64,000 bases of DNA from Anaerobaca sp035448545 (lineage in GTDB: Bacteria; Planctomycetota; Phycisphaerae; Sedimentisphaerales; Anaerobacaceae). The first letter of the stretch is position 1. Every line of letters starts with the position of its first letter. The notes beneath the pieces are model-generated. The model saw nothing but the letters and a program-made list of their open reading frames with translations, was not told where the DNA came from and ran no database searches. The stretch is taken from the NCBI GenBank assembly GCA_035448545.1, contig DAOTJE010000001.1, forward strand, positions 330,476-394,475, given 5' to 3'. A program made the translations under genes and the position numbers. Shown here piece by piece: positions 27,089 to 34,720 of the stretch.

Positions 27089-27870
27089 GATGCGCCCCCT
27101 ATCGCCTCTACCCCAGCCCTGAAAGCATCGAGCGGAATGTCGTCGGGGTCGGACCATTGCTGCCCTTGAGCCGTACTCTGCCCGGGCACCTCGGCCCGAG
27201 CCTGTGCTCGCGCCATCCAACCCCCCAGAAATCGCATCCAATCAATTCGCTTCCTGGCTTTTCGTTCGTTGGTTCGACACCATGCTGCTGCCTTGAGAAT
27301 CTCGGCCCGAGCGTCGATTAAAGGGTAGGCTTCGGACCACTGGCGGACGAGGTCTTTAGAGATGCCGACGAATGCAAATCCAGCCCAGTCGTATGCTACC
27401 TTTTTCCCCTGATTCGCCATGAACGTGTTCTTGTACGTGTTCTTCCTTCTTATACCGACTTTTTTGGTTGGTACGGCCGGTGGGGTTTTCGCGGTACGGC
27501 TGGTGGGGTTTTCTGTCGCCAAAACCCCAATCGCCGGTTGGGTTTTCTCATGTATTGAAACCCCAATACTGGTTGGGGTTTTCGGAGGCTGTGTCACGGT
27601 GTACTGCTTGCGGTGCTCCTTGCCCCGTCCCGGCCCCTTCGACCACTCAACCAGGAGCCATCCGGTCACGCGAAGCCGCTTCGTGATCCGGCGCACGCTT
27701 TCCACCGTCAGCCCCAGATCGGCGGCGATCATCGCTTGTGACGGCCATCCTGAATTGTTCTTGCCCTGGCGCCACCAAAGGTACATCCAAACGCGGAACT
27801 CTACGGCCGACATCTCCGTGGCATGCAGGGCGAGCACCCAAAGGGGTGGAGTATTCTTGGCCTTGCTCAC
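27085..27870 (-). CDS. Phage-type replication protein with winged helix-turn-helix
   Basis: 261 residues from a GTG at 27870 with a perfect AGGAGG site. The N-terminal part (LHATEMSAVEFRVWMYLWWRQ, then WPSQAMIAADLGLTVESVRRITKRLRVTGWL) is a winged helix as in replication initiators O-like and DnaD-like. A repetitive middle (KTPTSIGV, KTQPAIGV, ENPTSRTAKTPPA) is encoded by the GGGGTTTT repeats described separately. A C-terminal domain has GISKDLVRQWSEAYP and WMRFLGGWMARAQARAE. Probably recognises the element's origin and recruits the ATPase encoded just after it. Confidence 0.75.
   Translation of the reverse strand: MSKAKNTPPLWVLALHATEMSAVEFRVWMYLWWRQGKNNSGWPSQAMIAADLGLTVESVRRITKRLRVTGWLLVEWSKGPGRGKEHRKQYTVTQPPKTPTSIGVSIHEKTQPAIGVLATENPTSRTAKTPPAVPTKKVGIRRKNTYKNTFMANQGKKVAYDWAGFAFVGISKDLVRQWSEAYPLIDARAEILKAAAWCRTNERKARKRIDWMRFLGGWMARAQARAEVPGQSTAQGQQWSDPDDIPLDAFRAGVEAIGGAS
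27470..27583. repeat. Iteron-like GGGGTTTT repeats inside the replication gene
   Basis: Plus strand: two 21-bp copies differing at one base, GGTACGGCCGGTGGGGTTTTC class, at 27470-27490 and 27493-27513, then related copies ending 27547 and 27583 (GGTTGGGTTTTC, GGTTGGGGTTTTC), plus two inverted copies (CAAAACCCCAA near 27520 and GAAACCCCAA near 27557). Six related motifs in 114 bp. This is the arrangement seen when a replication origin lies in an initiator gene, as in lambda O. Confidence 0.6.
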
Positions 27871-28042
27871 GGGCGAGCCTCCTGTTGGCGTGCCGCCAAT
27901 ACGGCGGGCGCCGTCCGATCGCAGCGCAGGGCGTTTTGAGGGCGGGGGGTTGACTCGTCGGGGGGGAAGTGGTAGCCTCGTGGCGTAGTCCTGCTCCTGG
28001 CCGGCGCCCCGCAAGCCCGGCCTTTTTTGTGCGCATGGGGGA

Positions 28043-28243
28043 TCATGTCGGCGCGACCTCCTTCCGTTCGGCAGCTCGCTTCACAAGCGCGGCCCGCACG
28101 GCGGCGAGACTGAAGAGGCGTCGCCGGCCGACGCGTAGGCACGGCAATGCTCCCCGATCCGCCTCGGCCTGCACCCATGCAACCGGGAGCCGGAACACAC
28201 GGGCAACGCCATGCACATTCAGTAGTTCATCGTGTTTCGTCAT
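28043..28243 (-). CDS. Small HTH DNA-binding protein (MerR/AlpA-like)
   Basis: 66 residues from the ATG at 28243: ELLNVHGVARVFRLPVAWVQAEADRGALPCLRVGRRRLFSLAAVRAAL is a complete excisionase-type helix-turn-helix plus wing with a leucine-arginine DNA-facing strand. It is a second such regulator in this element, and could be the switch controlling replication genes downstream. The upstream frame to 28390 lacks any family match. No strong ribosome site is visible. Direct TACCTGTG repeats lie 30-50 bp upstream. Confidence 0.7.
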   Translation of the reverse strand: MTKHDELLNVHGVARVFRLPVAWVQAEADRGALPCLRVGRRRLFSLAAVRAALVKRAAERKEVAPT

Positions 28244-28272
28244 ACCACGAGCATAGCAGGAGGGATGTGCGC

Positions 28273-28292
28273 TACCTGTGCATGTACCTGTG
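28273..28292. repeat. Tandem TACCTGTG repeats, operator candidate
   Basis: TACCTGTG at 28273-28280 and again at 28285-28292, a 12-bp (about one helical turn) period, just upstream of the small HTH gene. Confidence 0.35.
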
Positions 28293-28331
28293 TAAAATTT
28301 GAGAAGTGAAGATTTTTTTCGGGGCTCGCGT

Positions 28332-28937
28332 CTACCTCTTCGCAGGCAACTCCCGTAGACGATGCGTTCCTTTGCCTCTGCCCTTGACAATCATGGCGCC
28401 CCAGGCCCGATGGTCCCTGAAAAGATGGTCGAGTCGCTTTGTGTCGCACTCCGCCGCTTCAAGCAGGGTGGCGTCACCGACGTCGGGACACTTCCTCTCC
28501 CATGACTCCCACAACACCTTCACGCAAGCAGCCTGACTGGGCGTGAACGTGTAGGTCTGTCCATACCAATATACCGAGCGAAAGTCGGGTGAGTGCGTCG
28601 CCGAACAAGTGGTTTTCGGCGCCGCCTCGCCGGCCCGCTCCAGCCATCTCTCCAACTCGGCAAACACACGATCCGTGCTCAGATGGTCCCAAGCCGCTGG
28701 ACACAGCGTGCGTACCCCGCTCCTGTACTCACCTGCCAGCCAAGTGACTACCTCATCCATCTCCAGGTTGGCCCCCCATTCTTTTCGGCAGCCGTGCAGG
28801 AAATGGACCAGCATCCCCGGTGACTTCGCGTGCGTGGCGAGTTTCGCATAAGCTCCCTCGACCGCCGGCCCGTCGTTTCTCGCCCGCGCCGCCCGCAAGT
28901 CCTTCAACAGATCCACGAGTCTGCGATGGTAGTCCAC
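28332..28937 (-). CDS. Hypothetical protein with C-terminal winged-helix-like region
   Basis: 201 residues starting at GTG 28937, chosen for the GGAGGGGG site 5 bp upstream; the longer frame to 29036 has none. N-terminal half helical (YHRRLVDLLKDLRAARARND). The second half, YWYGQTYTFTPSQAACVKVLWESWERKCPDVGDATLLEAAECD, matches a helix-turn-helix pattern common in planctomycete element genes, with WGAMIVKGRGKGTHRLRELP as the wing. Function unknown; probably a DNA-binding protein. Confidence 0.65.
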   Translation of the reverse strand: MDYHRRLVDLLKDLRAARARNDGPAVEGAYAKLATHAKSPGMLVHFLHGCRKEWGANLEMDEVVTWLAGEYRSGVRTLCPAAWDHLSTDRVFAELERWLERAGEAAPKTTCSATHSPDFRSVYWYGQTYTFTPSQAACVKVLWESWERKCPDVGDATLLEAAECDTKRLDHLFRDHRAWGAMIVKGRGKGTHRLRELPAKR

Positions 28938-29148
28938 GTTACCCCCTCCAGGAAAAAAACGCCCGGGCTGATGTCGCCGATAGTCGCGAGGCCAGCCTTT
29001 CGGCCTGGCCGACCCGGGCAGCGATAATTGCGGCAACTGGTGTGACTATCCGTTCCATCGCCGGCCAGTATGGGGTAACACCGGCGGTTCGTCAAGTGGT
29101 GTGAGCGGTGTAACCAAGGCAGGAGCCCGCGCGAAACGCTTTAGTAAA

Positions 29149-29601
29149 TTACCCGTCTATGACGGCACTGGGCAGTGCGTTGGCCTGGGCGATCATCTCC
29201 AAAAACATGGCCTTCGTCGCCTGCGCCTGAGCGATGGCCTTGTCGCAGGCCTCGATGCTGTCGAGGACGGGCGGGCCGGGGGTGGCGGACACGGCCAGGT
29301 CGTTCCTCTCGCAGACCCCATACTTCGCGGAGGCCACGAGCTTGACAATGTGATGTTCCAGTTTTCCTTCGAGTCCGCCGCGCAAAACGCGGACTTCGAG
29401 GATGTCGTTCACGCGATCCACGGCCTCGGCGAACACCGGGCTTCTCGCCGACAGTTGCGCAATATACGCGCTGGGGATGTTGTGTTCGCAGCAAAACTCC
29501 TTGAGGAAGAGGACGTTGGGGTCCTGGGCCCATTCCAGTAAATCCCGAGCCAGTTGCTCCAGGACTTCGGGCGTCCATTTCCAGGGTCCGAGAGGCGCCA
29601 T
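29149..29601 (-). CDS. Terminase small subunit-like DNA-packaging protein
   Basis: 150 residues. After WTPEVLEQLARDLLEWAQDP come LFLKEFCCEHNIPSAYIAQLSARSP (helix-turn-helix) and FAEAVDRVNDILEVRVLRGGLEGKL then HHIVKLVASAKYGVCERND. This order of helix-turn-helix, long helix and short terminal helix resembles phage small terminase subunits of the gp3 type, which recognise the packaging site. The match is by architecture, not by an exact motif, so it is tentative. ATG at 29601 overlaps the stop of the preceding gene (ATGA). No large terminase is in the element, as in phage satellites that redirect a helper's packaging machine. Confidence 0.45.
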   Translation of the reverse strand: MAPLGPWKWTPEVLEQLARDLLEWAQDPNVLFLKEFCCEHNIPSAYIAQLSARSPVFAEAVDRVNDILEVRVLRGGLEGKLEHHIVKLVASAKYGVCERNDLAVSATPGPPVLDSIEACDKAIAQAQATKAMFLEMIAQANALPSAVIDG

Positions 29602-29903
29602 CAGAAGCCCTCCGGCCAGCCGCCCGTCAGGATGCCGTTCGGGTACTTCTTGCGGATCTCGACCCGCCATTCGTTGTAGGCCTCAAGCACCTTCTCCATA
29701 TCGAGCCCCCGCTTGCGTCCCCACTTGACCAAGGCCTTGTACAACTCCTGGCCGTCGTGCAGTTGGCCCGCCAGTCGCAACTGACACAGAAGAAAAAACT
29801 CCTCCATCGGGAGCTTGTTGGCGCCCCACGTTTCCTTGGCCTTGGACGATTTCTTGGCTCCGGACGTTTTTTTGGCCTTGGCCTTGGACGTTTTCTTGGT
29901 CAT
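29601..29903 (-). CDS. Small protein with lysine-rich N-terminal tail
   Basis: 100 residues from the ATG at 29903. Residues 1-25 (KTSKAKAKKTSGAKKSSKAKE) resemble the AK-rich tails of histone H1-like proteins and would bind DNA non-specifically. The remainder (LPMEEFFLLCQLRLAGQLHDGQELYKALVKWGRKRGLDMEKVLEAYNEWR) is a compact helical domain that I do not recognise. It lies between the 60-aa gene and the terminase-like gene and overlaps the latter by one base. Confidence 0.6.
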   Translation of the reverse strand: MTKKTSKAKAKKTSGAKKSSKAKETWGANKLPMEEFFLLCQLRLAGQLHDGQELYKALVKWGRKRGLDMEKVLEAYNEWRVEIRKKYPNGILTGGWPEGF

Positions 29904-29920
29904 AACCGATCTCCTCCCTC

Positions 29921-30103
29921 TCAATTCGCGCCTCCATGCAGCAGCGACATCACGTGGTCCACGGGGCGCATGGCGGCGTTCATGTCGGTCGCGTGCGGCC
30001 GGACCAGCTCCTCCATCTCCATCCGGTACTTCCATCGTTCGATCAGCGCCTTCACGCGCGCCGCCGGCAGCCGTTCCAACAAACCGTCATGGTCAAACAT
30101 CAT
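29921..30103 (-). CDS. Small hypothetical protein (60 aa)
   Basis: MMFDHDGLLERLPAARVKAL followed by IERWKYRMEMEELVRPHATD: mostly helical, acidic, no family recognised. It fits tightly between its neighbours with 13- and 17-bp gaps, which supports it as an operon member. Confidence 0.5.
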   Translation of the reverse strand: MMFDHDGLLERLPAARVKALIERWKYRMEMEELVRPHATDMNAAMRPVDHVMSLLHGGAN

Positions 30104-30116
30104 CGCCTAACATCCC

Positions 30117-30485
30117 TCAGGGCTCGCTGTCGAAAACTCCGGGCCTCCACGTGCCGGCCCGCCGCTTGCGCGCGACGTCCGCGACAACCTGGTCCAGTGT
30201 GCCGGACCTGAACTCATCCGAGTCATCGAGATCCGTCACACTCAGTCCGCGTGGGCCGCTGTCGGTGGGGACGGCCTTCTCCTTGGCCCGGTGTCTCGCC
30301 GCCACCTCCGCGTAGGCCTTCCGCATCAGCCGAAGACCCTCGACCGGCGTGTGCGGGCTGTCCGTCTCGCAGTTCGCGACCATGTCATCGGCCAAGGCTT
30401 CCGCCTCCCGGCGAAACTGGGCCCCGAACTCCTCGTCACAGGCGTCCAAAATCTCGGCCACCACGCCTTCGTTCCTGCGGTTCAT
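30117..30485 (-). CDS. Hypothetical protein (122 aa), first gene of the minus-strand operon
   Basis: MNRRNEGVVAEILDACDEEFGAQFRREAEALADDM leads a helical, acidic protein of no recognised family. AGGAG precedes the ATG at 30485 and a promoter with TACAAT lies about 30 bp upstream, so this is the first gene of the long minus-strand operon that runs to the replication genes. Confidence 0.6.
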   Translation of the reverse strand: MNRRNEGVVAEILDACDEEFGAQFRREAEALADDMVANCETDSPHTPVEGLRLMRKAYAEVAARHRAKEKAVPTDSGPRGLSVTDLDDSDEFRSGTLDQVVADVARKRRAGTWRPGVFDSEP

Positions 30486-30513
30486 GTTGTTCTCCTATTC
30501 ACGGGCTCTCCCT

Positions 30514-30541
30514 ATTGTACCACCAAACACCACCCTAACAA
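30514..30541 (-). promoter_or_regulatory. Promoter of the element's minus-strand operon
   Basis: On the minus strand: TTGTTA, 16-bp spacer, TACAAT. Predicted transcript start near 30507, 22 bp before the ATG at 30485. Confidence 0.5.
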
Positions 30542-30979
30542 CCCCCACACCTGCACCCTCTCTTCCTCTGCCCCACCCAGGTCCGCCGGGGGTCTTTTTT
30601 TTGCCAATTTTCGCGTCCACATCCGCCCCATCATGGGCGAGGGCGCGGCGCTTGTGCACGCAGGCGGGGGGGTCGCGATGGGCGAAGTGTGTCGGAGGGA
30701 AAAGTTTTTCGATTTGGGACTTATCGGGGGCCGGATTCGTGACGATAAGGAAGACGGAGGCGGGCTGAGGGAATGTACTTTTGCGGCGTTCAGTGCGAAT
30801 GGTTTCGGCTTTGGTGCGATATTCCCGGAGCTGAAGACACGTGCGGGCGTTGCCATTTTCACGGCCAGACTCATGGCCGCCGACAGGCCGGAAGACTGGC
30901 CGCAGATTGGCAGACACCCCACGGGGACGGAGTGCGGTCGGAGTGCCGATCCCGTGGGGACCATTGAAATGAGGGCGAG
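30542..30979. other. Intergenic stretch before the cas operon; no cas3
   Basis: 438 bp between the divergent operons. All frames were read: none gives an HD nuclease or helicase motif, so cas3 is absent, also as a remnant. A T-run follows CGGGGGTC at about 30590-30602. I see no convincing promoter for cas8e. Confidence 0.6.
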
Positions 30980-31875
30980 ATGACAGCGAATTACAATCTG
31001 TTGGACGAACACTGGATTCCGGTTCTCTATCGCGATGGGAGGTACGACCGCGTCGGAATTCGTAATGCCCTGGAAGAGGCCGGTCAAATCAGGCAAATCG
31101 CGGCCAGCAACCCGATGGACAACGTGGCCCTGCTGCGGTTCCTCCTGGCGGTGCTGATATGGTGCAAAGGCGAACTGACAGAGAATGACCGCACACTGCT
31201 CGAAGGTAGAGCGGATGGGATTCCGCCAGAGTGGCTGAACAAACTGGCCGAGCATAAGAAGAAGTTCAATCTACTTGGCGATGGCGAGCGGTTCTATCAG
31301 GACAAGACCATTCTCGCCGAGCTATTGAAAGCCAAGCAAAAGGAATGGGACGAACAGAGAAAGAAGGCAGGATCCCAGAAAGCTCCGAAAAAGCCTTATC
31401 CGACATCGCTGGACGACAACGATTTTCGTCCCATCGGCGATTTGCTCGTCGAGTTTCCAGGAGCCGATTCAGTAAATCACACACGCCATGTGCTGCACGG
31501 TTCCTATGGATTCTGCCCGGCCTGCTGTGCAACGGGTATCCTCCGGTTCTCGGTCTGGGCCTCGGCCAATCGATATTATCCGGCATCCGTGAATCCGGGA
31601 TCAGCGGTCTATGCAATCGTCGCTGGCGACAATCTGGCGCAGACGCTTGCCGCAAGTCTTCCGGACAACGCACACCAAACGTCGGAACCGCCCTGGTTGT
31701 CGGATTCGCCGCCTTCCTTGCCCCTCGAAACGGCGACAGTTCTTGCATGGAGGCCTCGCAGGTTATGGCTTGGTGACGCTGCTGAGAAGGGGGTGTGCGC
31801 GAACTGTGGCGATCATCGCGGCCTAATCAAGACGTGACCTGCCCTACGGACGGTGGGCGCGGGAACCGCTAACGG

Positions 31876-32766
31876 CTAGGCTGCCTCGTCCATAGGGGTC
31901 AACGGTCCGGCTTCATACCGACGCTCGTATTCGGCCGGACTGAGATAGCCCAGGGCACTGTGACGTCGGGTCGGATTATAGAACATCTCGATGTATTTGA
32001 ACACCTCCCTGCGGGCTTGTTCTTCCGTGGCGTAATCGCTGTCGATCCACTCGGTCTTGAGGGACCCGAAGAAGCTCTCCATCATCGCATTGTCCCACGG
32101 GTCGCCCTTGCGTGACATGCTCATCGTCAGACCCTCGCGTGTCAACAAATCGCGGAACGCCTGCGAGGCGTACTGAACGCCGCGGTCCGAGTGATGGACC
32201 AGGTCGTCTTGCGGACAACGCCGACGCAACGCCATCTCCAACGCCGCACAGACCAGGGACGCATCGATGGTCCGGCTCAGGCTCCAGCCCACGATCCGCC
32301 GCGAGAAGCAATCCAGGACCACCGCCAGGTACAGCCAGCCCTCGACCAGACGAATATACGTGATATCCGCCAGCCACTTCTGATTCGGACGCGTGGCGGC
32401 GAAGTCGCGTTGCAGCCGATTCGTCGCGATCGGCTCGTCGTGATTCGAGTCGGTCGTCTTGACGAAACGCCGTTTATGCCGGCCACAAAGGCCCAGATCG
32501 CCCATCACGTGACGAACGGTCTCCCGGCAGCAGGCGACCTGGTGGTCTTCGATCAGGTCGCGGTGCACCCGCCGGTAACCATAGGTCCCGTGCGAATCGC
32601 CGTGCGAGCGTTGGGCCGCCCGGGCAATCTCCTGCCGCCGCTGCGCCCTCGCCGAGGGCGGACGCCGACACCAGGCATAATAGCCGCTCCGCGAGACCTG
32701 CAAGACCCGGCACAGGAGGTTCAGCGGATAGCAGTCCCGTTGCGTGTGGATCCAGGCGTACCTCAC
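31876..32766 (-). CDS. IS3-family transposase OrfB (DDE integrase core)
   Basis: 296 residues from the GTG that overlaps the orfA stop (GTGA). HTH_21-type start RVLQVSRSGYYAWCRRPPS, then the DDE set: WLADITYIRL, LVHHSDRGVQYAS and DNAMMESFFGSLKTEW, the last two carrying the D and E spaced as in IS3 enzymes. YNPTRRHSALGYLSPAEYE ends it. In the family it is made mainly as an OrfAB fusion by -1 frameshifting; the frame is open upstream of GTG to cover the A7 run at 32796-32802. Confidence 0.94.
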   Translation of the reverse strand: MRYAWIHTQRDCYPLNLLCRVLQVSRSGYYAWCRRPPSARAQRRQEIARAAQRSHGDSHGTYGYRRVHRDLIEDHQVACCRETVRHVMGDLGLCGRHKRRFVKTTDSNHDEPIATNRLQRDFAATRPNQKWLADITYIRLVEGWLYLAVVLDCFSRRIVGWSLSRTIDASLVCAALEMALRRRCPQDDLVHHSDRGVQYASQAFRDLLTREGLTMSMSRKGDPWDNAMMESFFGSLKTEWIDSDYATEEQARREVFKYIEMFYNPTRRHSALGYLSPAEYERRYEAGPLTPMDEAA

Positions 32767-33062
32767 AGGGACTCCTTGGCGAAGTACGCCGCCGCTTTTT
32801 TTAAGATTTCGTTCTCCAGACGCAGTTGGGCCAATTCCCGCCGGGCCGCTTTGAGTTCTTCGGCCAACGGGACCATCTGCCCTTTGGGCGGCAGGTGGCC
32901 GTTGGCGCGGAAGGCCTTGACCCAGCACCGCAGGGCCCAGTCGCTGACGCCGAGCTGCTGGGAGGCCTGGTGGTAGGTGGTCCCGCCCTCGACGATGAGC
33001 TTGGCGGCCTGGAGCCGGAACTCCTCACTGTAGCGTTTCGGTCGTGTACTCTTGTCTGCCAT
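32763..33062 (-). CDS. IS3-family transposase OrfA (HTH)
   Basis: 99 residues: KRYSEEFRLQAAKLIVEGG and QASQQLGVSDWALRCWVKAF form the helix-turn-helix that binds the IS ends; the last part (LAEELKAARRELAQLRLENEILKKA) is the leucine-zipper dimerisation region. The run AAAAAAA on the minus strand (32796-32802) near its end is the programmed -1 frameshift site into orfB. Confidence 0.93.
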   Translation of the reverse strand: MADKSTRPKRYSEEFRLQAAKLIVEGGTTYHQASQQLGVSDWALRCWVKAFRANGHLPPKGQMVPLAEELKAARRELAQLRLENEILKKAAAYFAKESL

Positions 33063-34075
33063 AGATGGTTCCTTTCGTGTCTATGGCAGCCCAGTCTATC
33101 AAGCTCGCCCCGCGCCCACCATCCGTAGGGCAGGTCAACGCTCGCGTTTGCTGCGGGCTGGGCAACACCTCTAACGGAAAGTCAGGCGTTCGCCAAACGC
33201 GTGGAGCAACATCTCAAGAACCTGGGGCATAATGCAAAGGATTCCAAGACAAAGAAGGAGGTGAAAGCCGCGTGGATCATCCTCAACTGCAGACTGGCCG
33301 AGTTGCAGAAGGCATGCAGTGACAAACTGCGAGGAACACTTGACGCAGGCTTACCAAGAGAACAACTCGCGGAATCGATAGCGAACGCCCTTGATGATGT
33401 CTTGAAGACAAACGAGAAGATGTTCCAGGACCTCGTTAAGAAGCCGAACAAAAAGGAAGAAGCGGCAATCGGACAAGAAGACCTCCGGCAGAAGAAGTTC
33501 TGGGGATCGGATCCCCAGCTTCTGGTGTCGAAGAATGAGGCGCTTGCGCTTCCCCGCTTGGAAGCCGATGCCGAAGCGCACGCCAGGTTCTGGAGGTCGG
33601 CGTTTCGTGCCGCCGCAGGAAAGCAGGGACGCAAGCGCATTGCGATAGGCCCCGTGGTCAACCAGTTTGTGTATCAAGACGCAACGACGCTTTCCATTCC
33701 CGATACGTCTGCCGAGTCACAGGTGCGTCTTTCAGGCGATGTTGGCGACGAATTGCTAGACCTGTTGAAGCAGCTCACACCGAATCATAAACGCGAGCAT
33801 CCTGAAATCCGCGCTGCCTTGGCGTTGCTCGCACCAGAAACAGAAGACCGAATCCGCGCCATCTTGGACAAAAGCAATGTCGCGGGCGATGACAGGGACT
33901 TCCTCCGCTCAACGTTCAAGCCGGTCGTACAGAAGATCATTGCGTCCACTGCTCGCGGTTCTTCGTTTCAGCGCCGCGTGGCGATGACCGAGGCGTACGC
34001 CGAACTTGAGAAGCTCATCAACAAGAAGACAAGAGCAAGGAAGTCAGGCGCGTGTCGCAAGAAGGGAGCTACGCT

Positions 34076-34720
34076 ATGACCCCGACCATTGAATTCATCA
34101 ACAGACTGGAGAATCTCAAAGAAGGCGATCGTTCTCGCCTGCGTTGGCTGGCGGGCCAGCCGCTGGACAAGACGCTTTCGGGATTTGATCTGTTCACCGG
34201 CCTGTGGTGGCCGCTGCGTGCGACAAATGCGCGAACTCCGCGGCGTGAAATCTCATGGCTCATCGCCAAGCTGTATTGTGCATCCTCGGTTCCGTATGTT
34301 CGGCCTGAATCGGATGTTGGGGTATCACTCCCGGCGGTGCTTGGCAGATGCGAACCGTGCGATCCGCCGGATTACCGCGCCCGCAATACCTTTCGCCGGC
34401 GATTCGACGCCGTGATTTGCTCAAGCCTTTCTGACATCGAACCACGACTACAGTGGGGCTTGCGCGAGGTTGCCAAGGCAGTTGCGGGTCGTGTGGTCCA
34501 CGCGGAGACTGTGACCGGCATCGACTGGGCGCTGCTGCTCGACGACCTGTCGCTCTGGGACAGGGAGTTCAACATGGACGACACATGGCAGAAGAGCCGG
34601 TTGAATGCTCACCAACGGCTCGCTCGTTGCCGTGAAACTCACCGCACGCCGCAGGACCTGTGGGCGTGCGAGTACCTGAACGCAACTGTTCAACCACAAG
34701 GAGGCGACTATGCTGATTGA
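34076..34720 (+). CDS. cas11e: Cas11 (Cse2/CasB), small subunit of type I-E Cascade
   Basis: 214 residues. FINRLENLKEGDRSRLRWLAGQPLDKTLSGFDLFTGLWWPL is the usual Cse2 beginning, and ETVTGIDWALLLDDLSLWDRE and QKSRLNAHQRLARCRE match the C-terminal bundle. Cse2 forms the belly dimer that contacts the target and non-target strands. ATG at 34076 overlaps the cas8e stop (ATGA), with GGGAGC upstream. It overlaps cas7 by 11 bp. Confidence 0.88.
   Translation: MTPTIEFINRLENLKEGDRSRLRWLAGQPLDKTLSGFDLFTGLWWPLRATNARTPRREISWLIAKLYCASSVPYVRPESDVGVSLPAVLGRCEPCDPPDYRARNTFRRRFDAVICSSLSDIEPRLQWGLREVAKAVAGRVVHAETVTGIDWALLLDDLSLWDREFNMDDTWQKSRLNAHQRLARCRETHRTPQDLWACEYLNATVQPQGGDYAD

Larger units (their letters stand above)
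31835..33137 (-). mobile_element. IS3-family insertion sequence, 1303 bp
   Basis: Terminal inverted repeats of 29 bp with one mismatch start TGACCTGCCCTACGGA at both ends (31835-31863 and 33109-33137). It is flanked by a 3-bp duplication ACG (31832-31834 and 33138-33140), as usual for IS3 elements. Two overlapping frames, orfA and orfB, lie on the minus strand with an A7 slippery run between them. It looks intact and is probably still mobile. Confidence 0.93.
30980..34079 (+). pseudogene. cas8e: cas8e (cse1/casA), interrupted by an IS3-family element
   Basis: Large subunit of the type I-E Cascade, which recognises the PAM and holds the non-target strand. The N-terminal 285 codons (30980-31834) start YNLLDEHWIPVLYRDGR, the usual FNLIxxPWIPV opening, and include GFCPACCATGILRFSVWASANRYYPASVNPGSA and CANCGDHRGLIKT, the zinc-linked cysteine pairs. 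A stop created by the first three bases of the IS ends it. After the target duplication the same frame resumes at 33141 as LAFAAGWATPLTESQAFAKRVEQ and runs to 34079. Removing the IS and one copy of ACG restores a 597-residue protein with no other lesion, so the insertion looks recent. Confidence 0.9.

Noticed and set aside
30542..30979. Possible cas3 remnant upstream of cas8e
   Set aside because: No HD, Walker or helicase motif in any frame.
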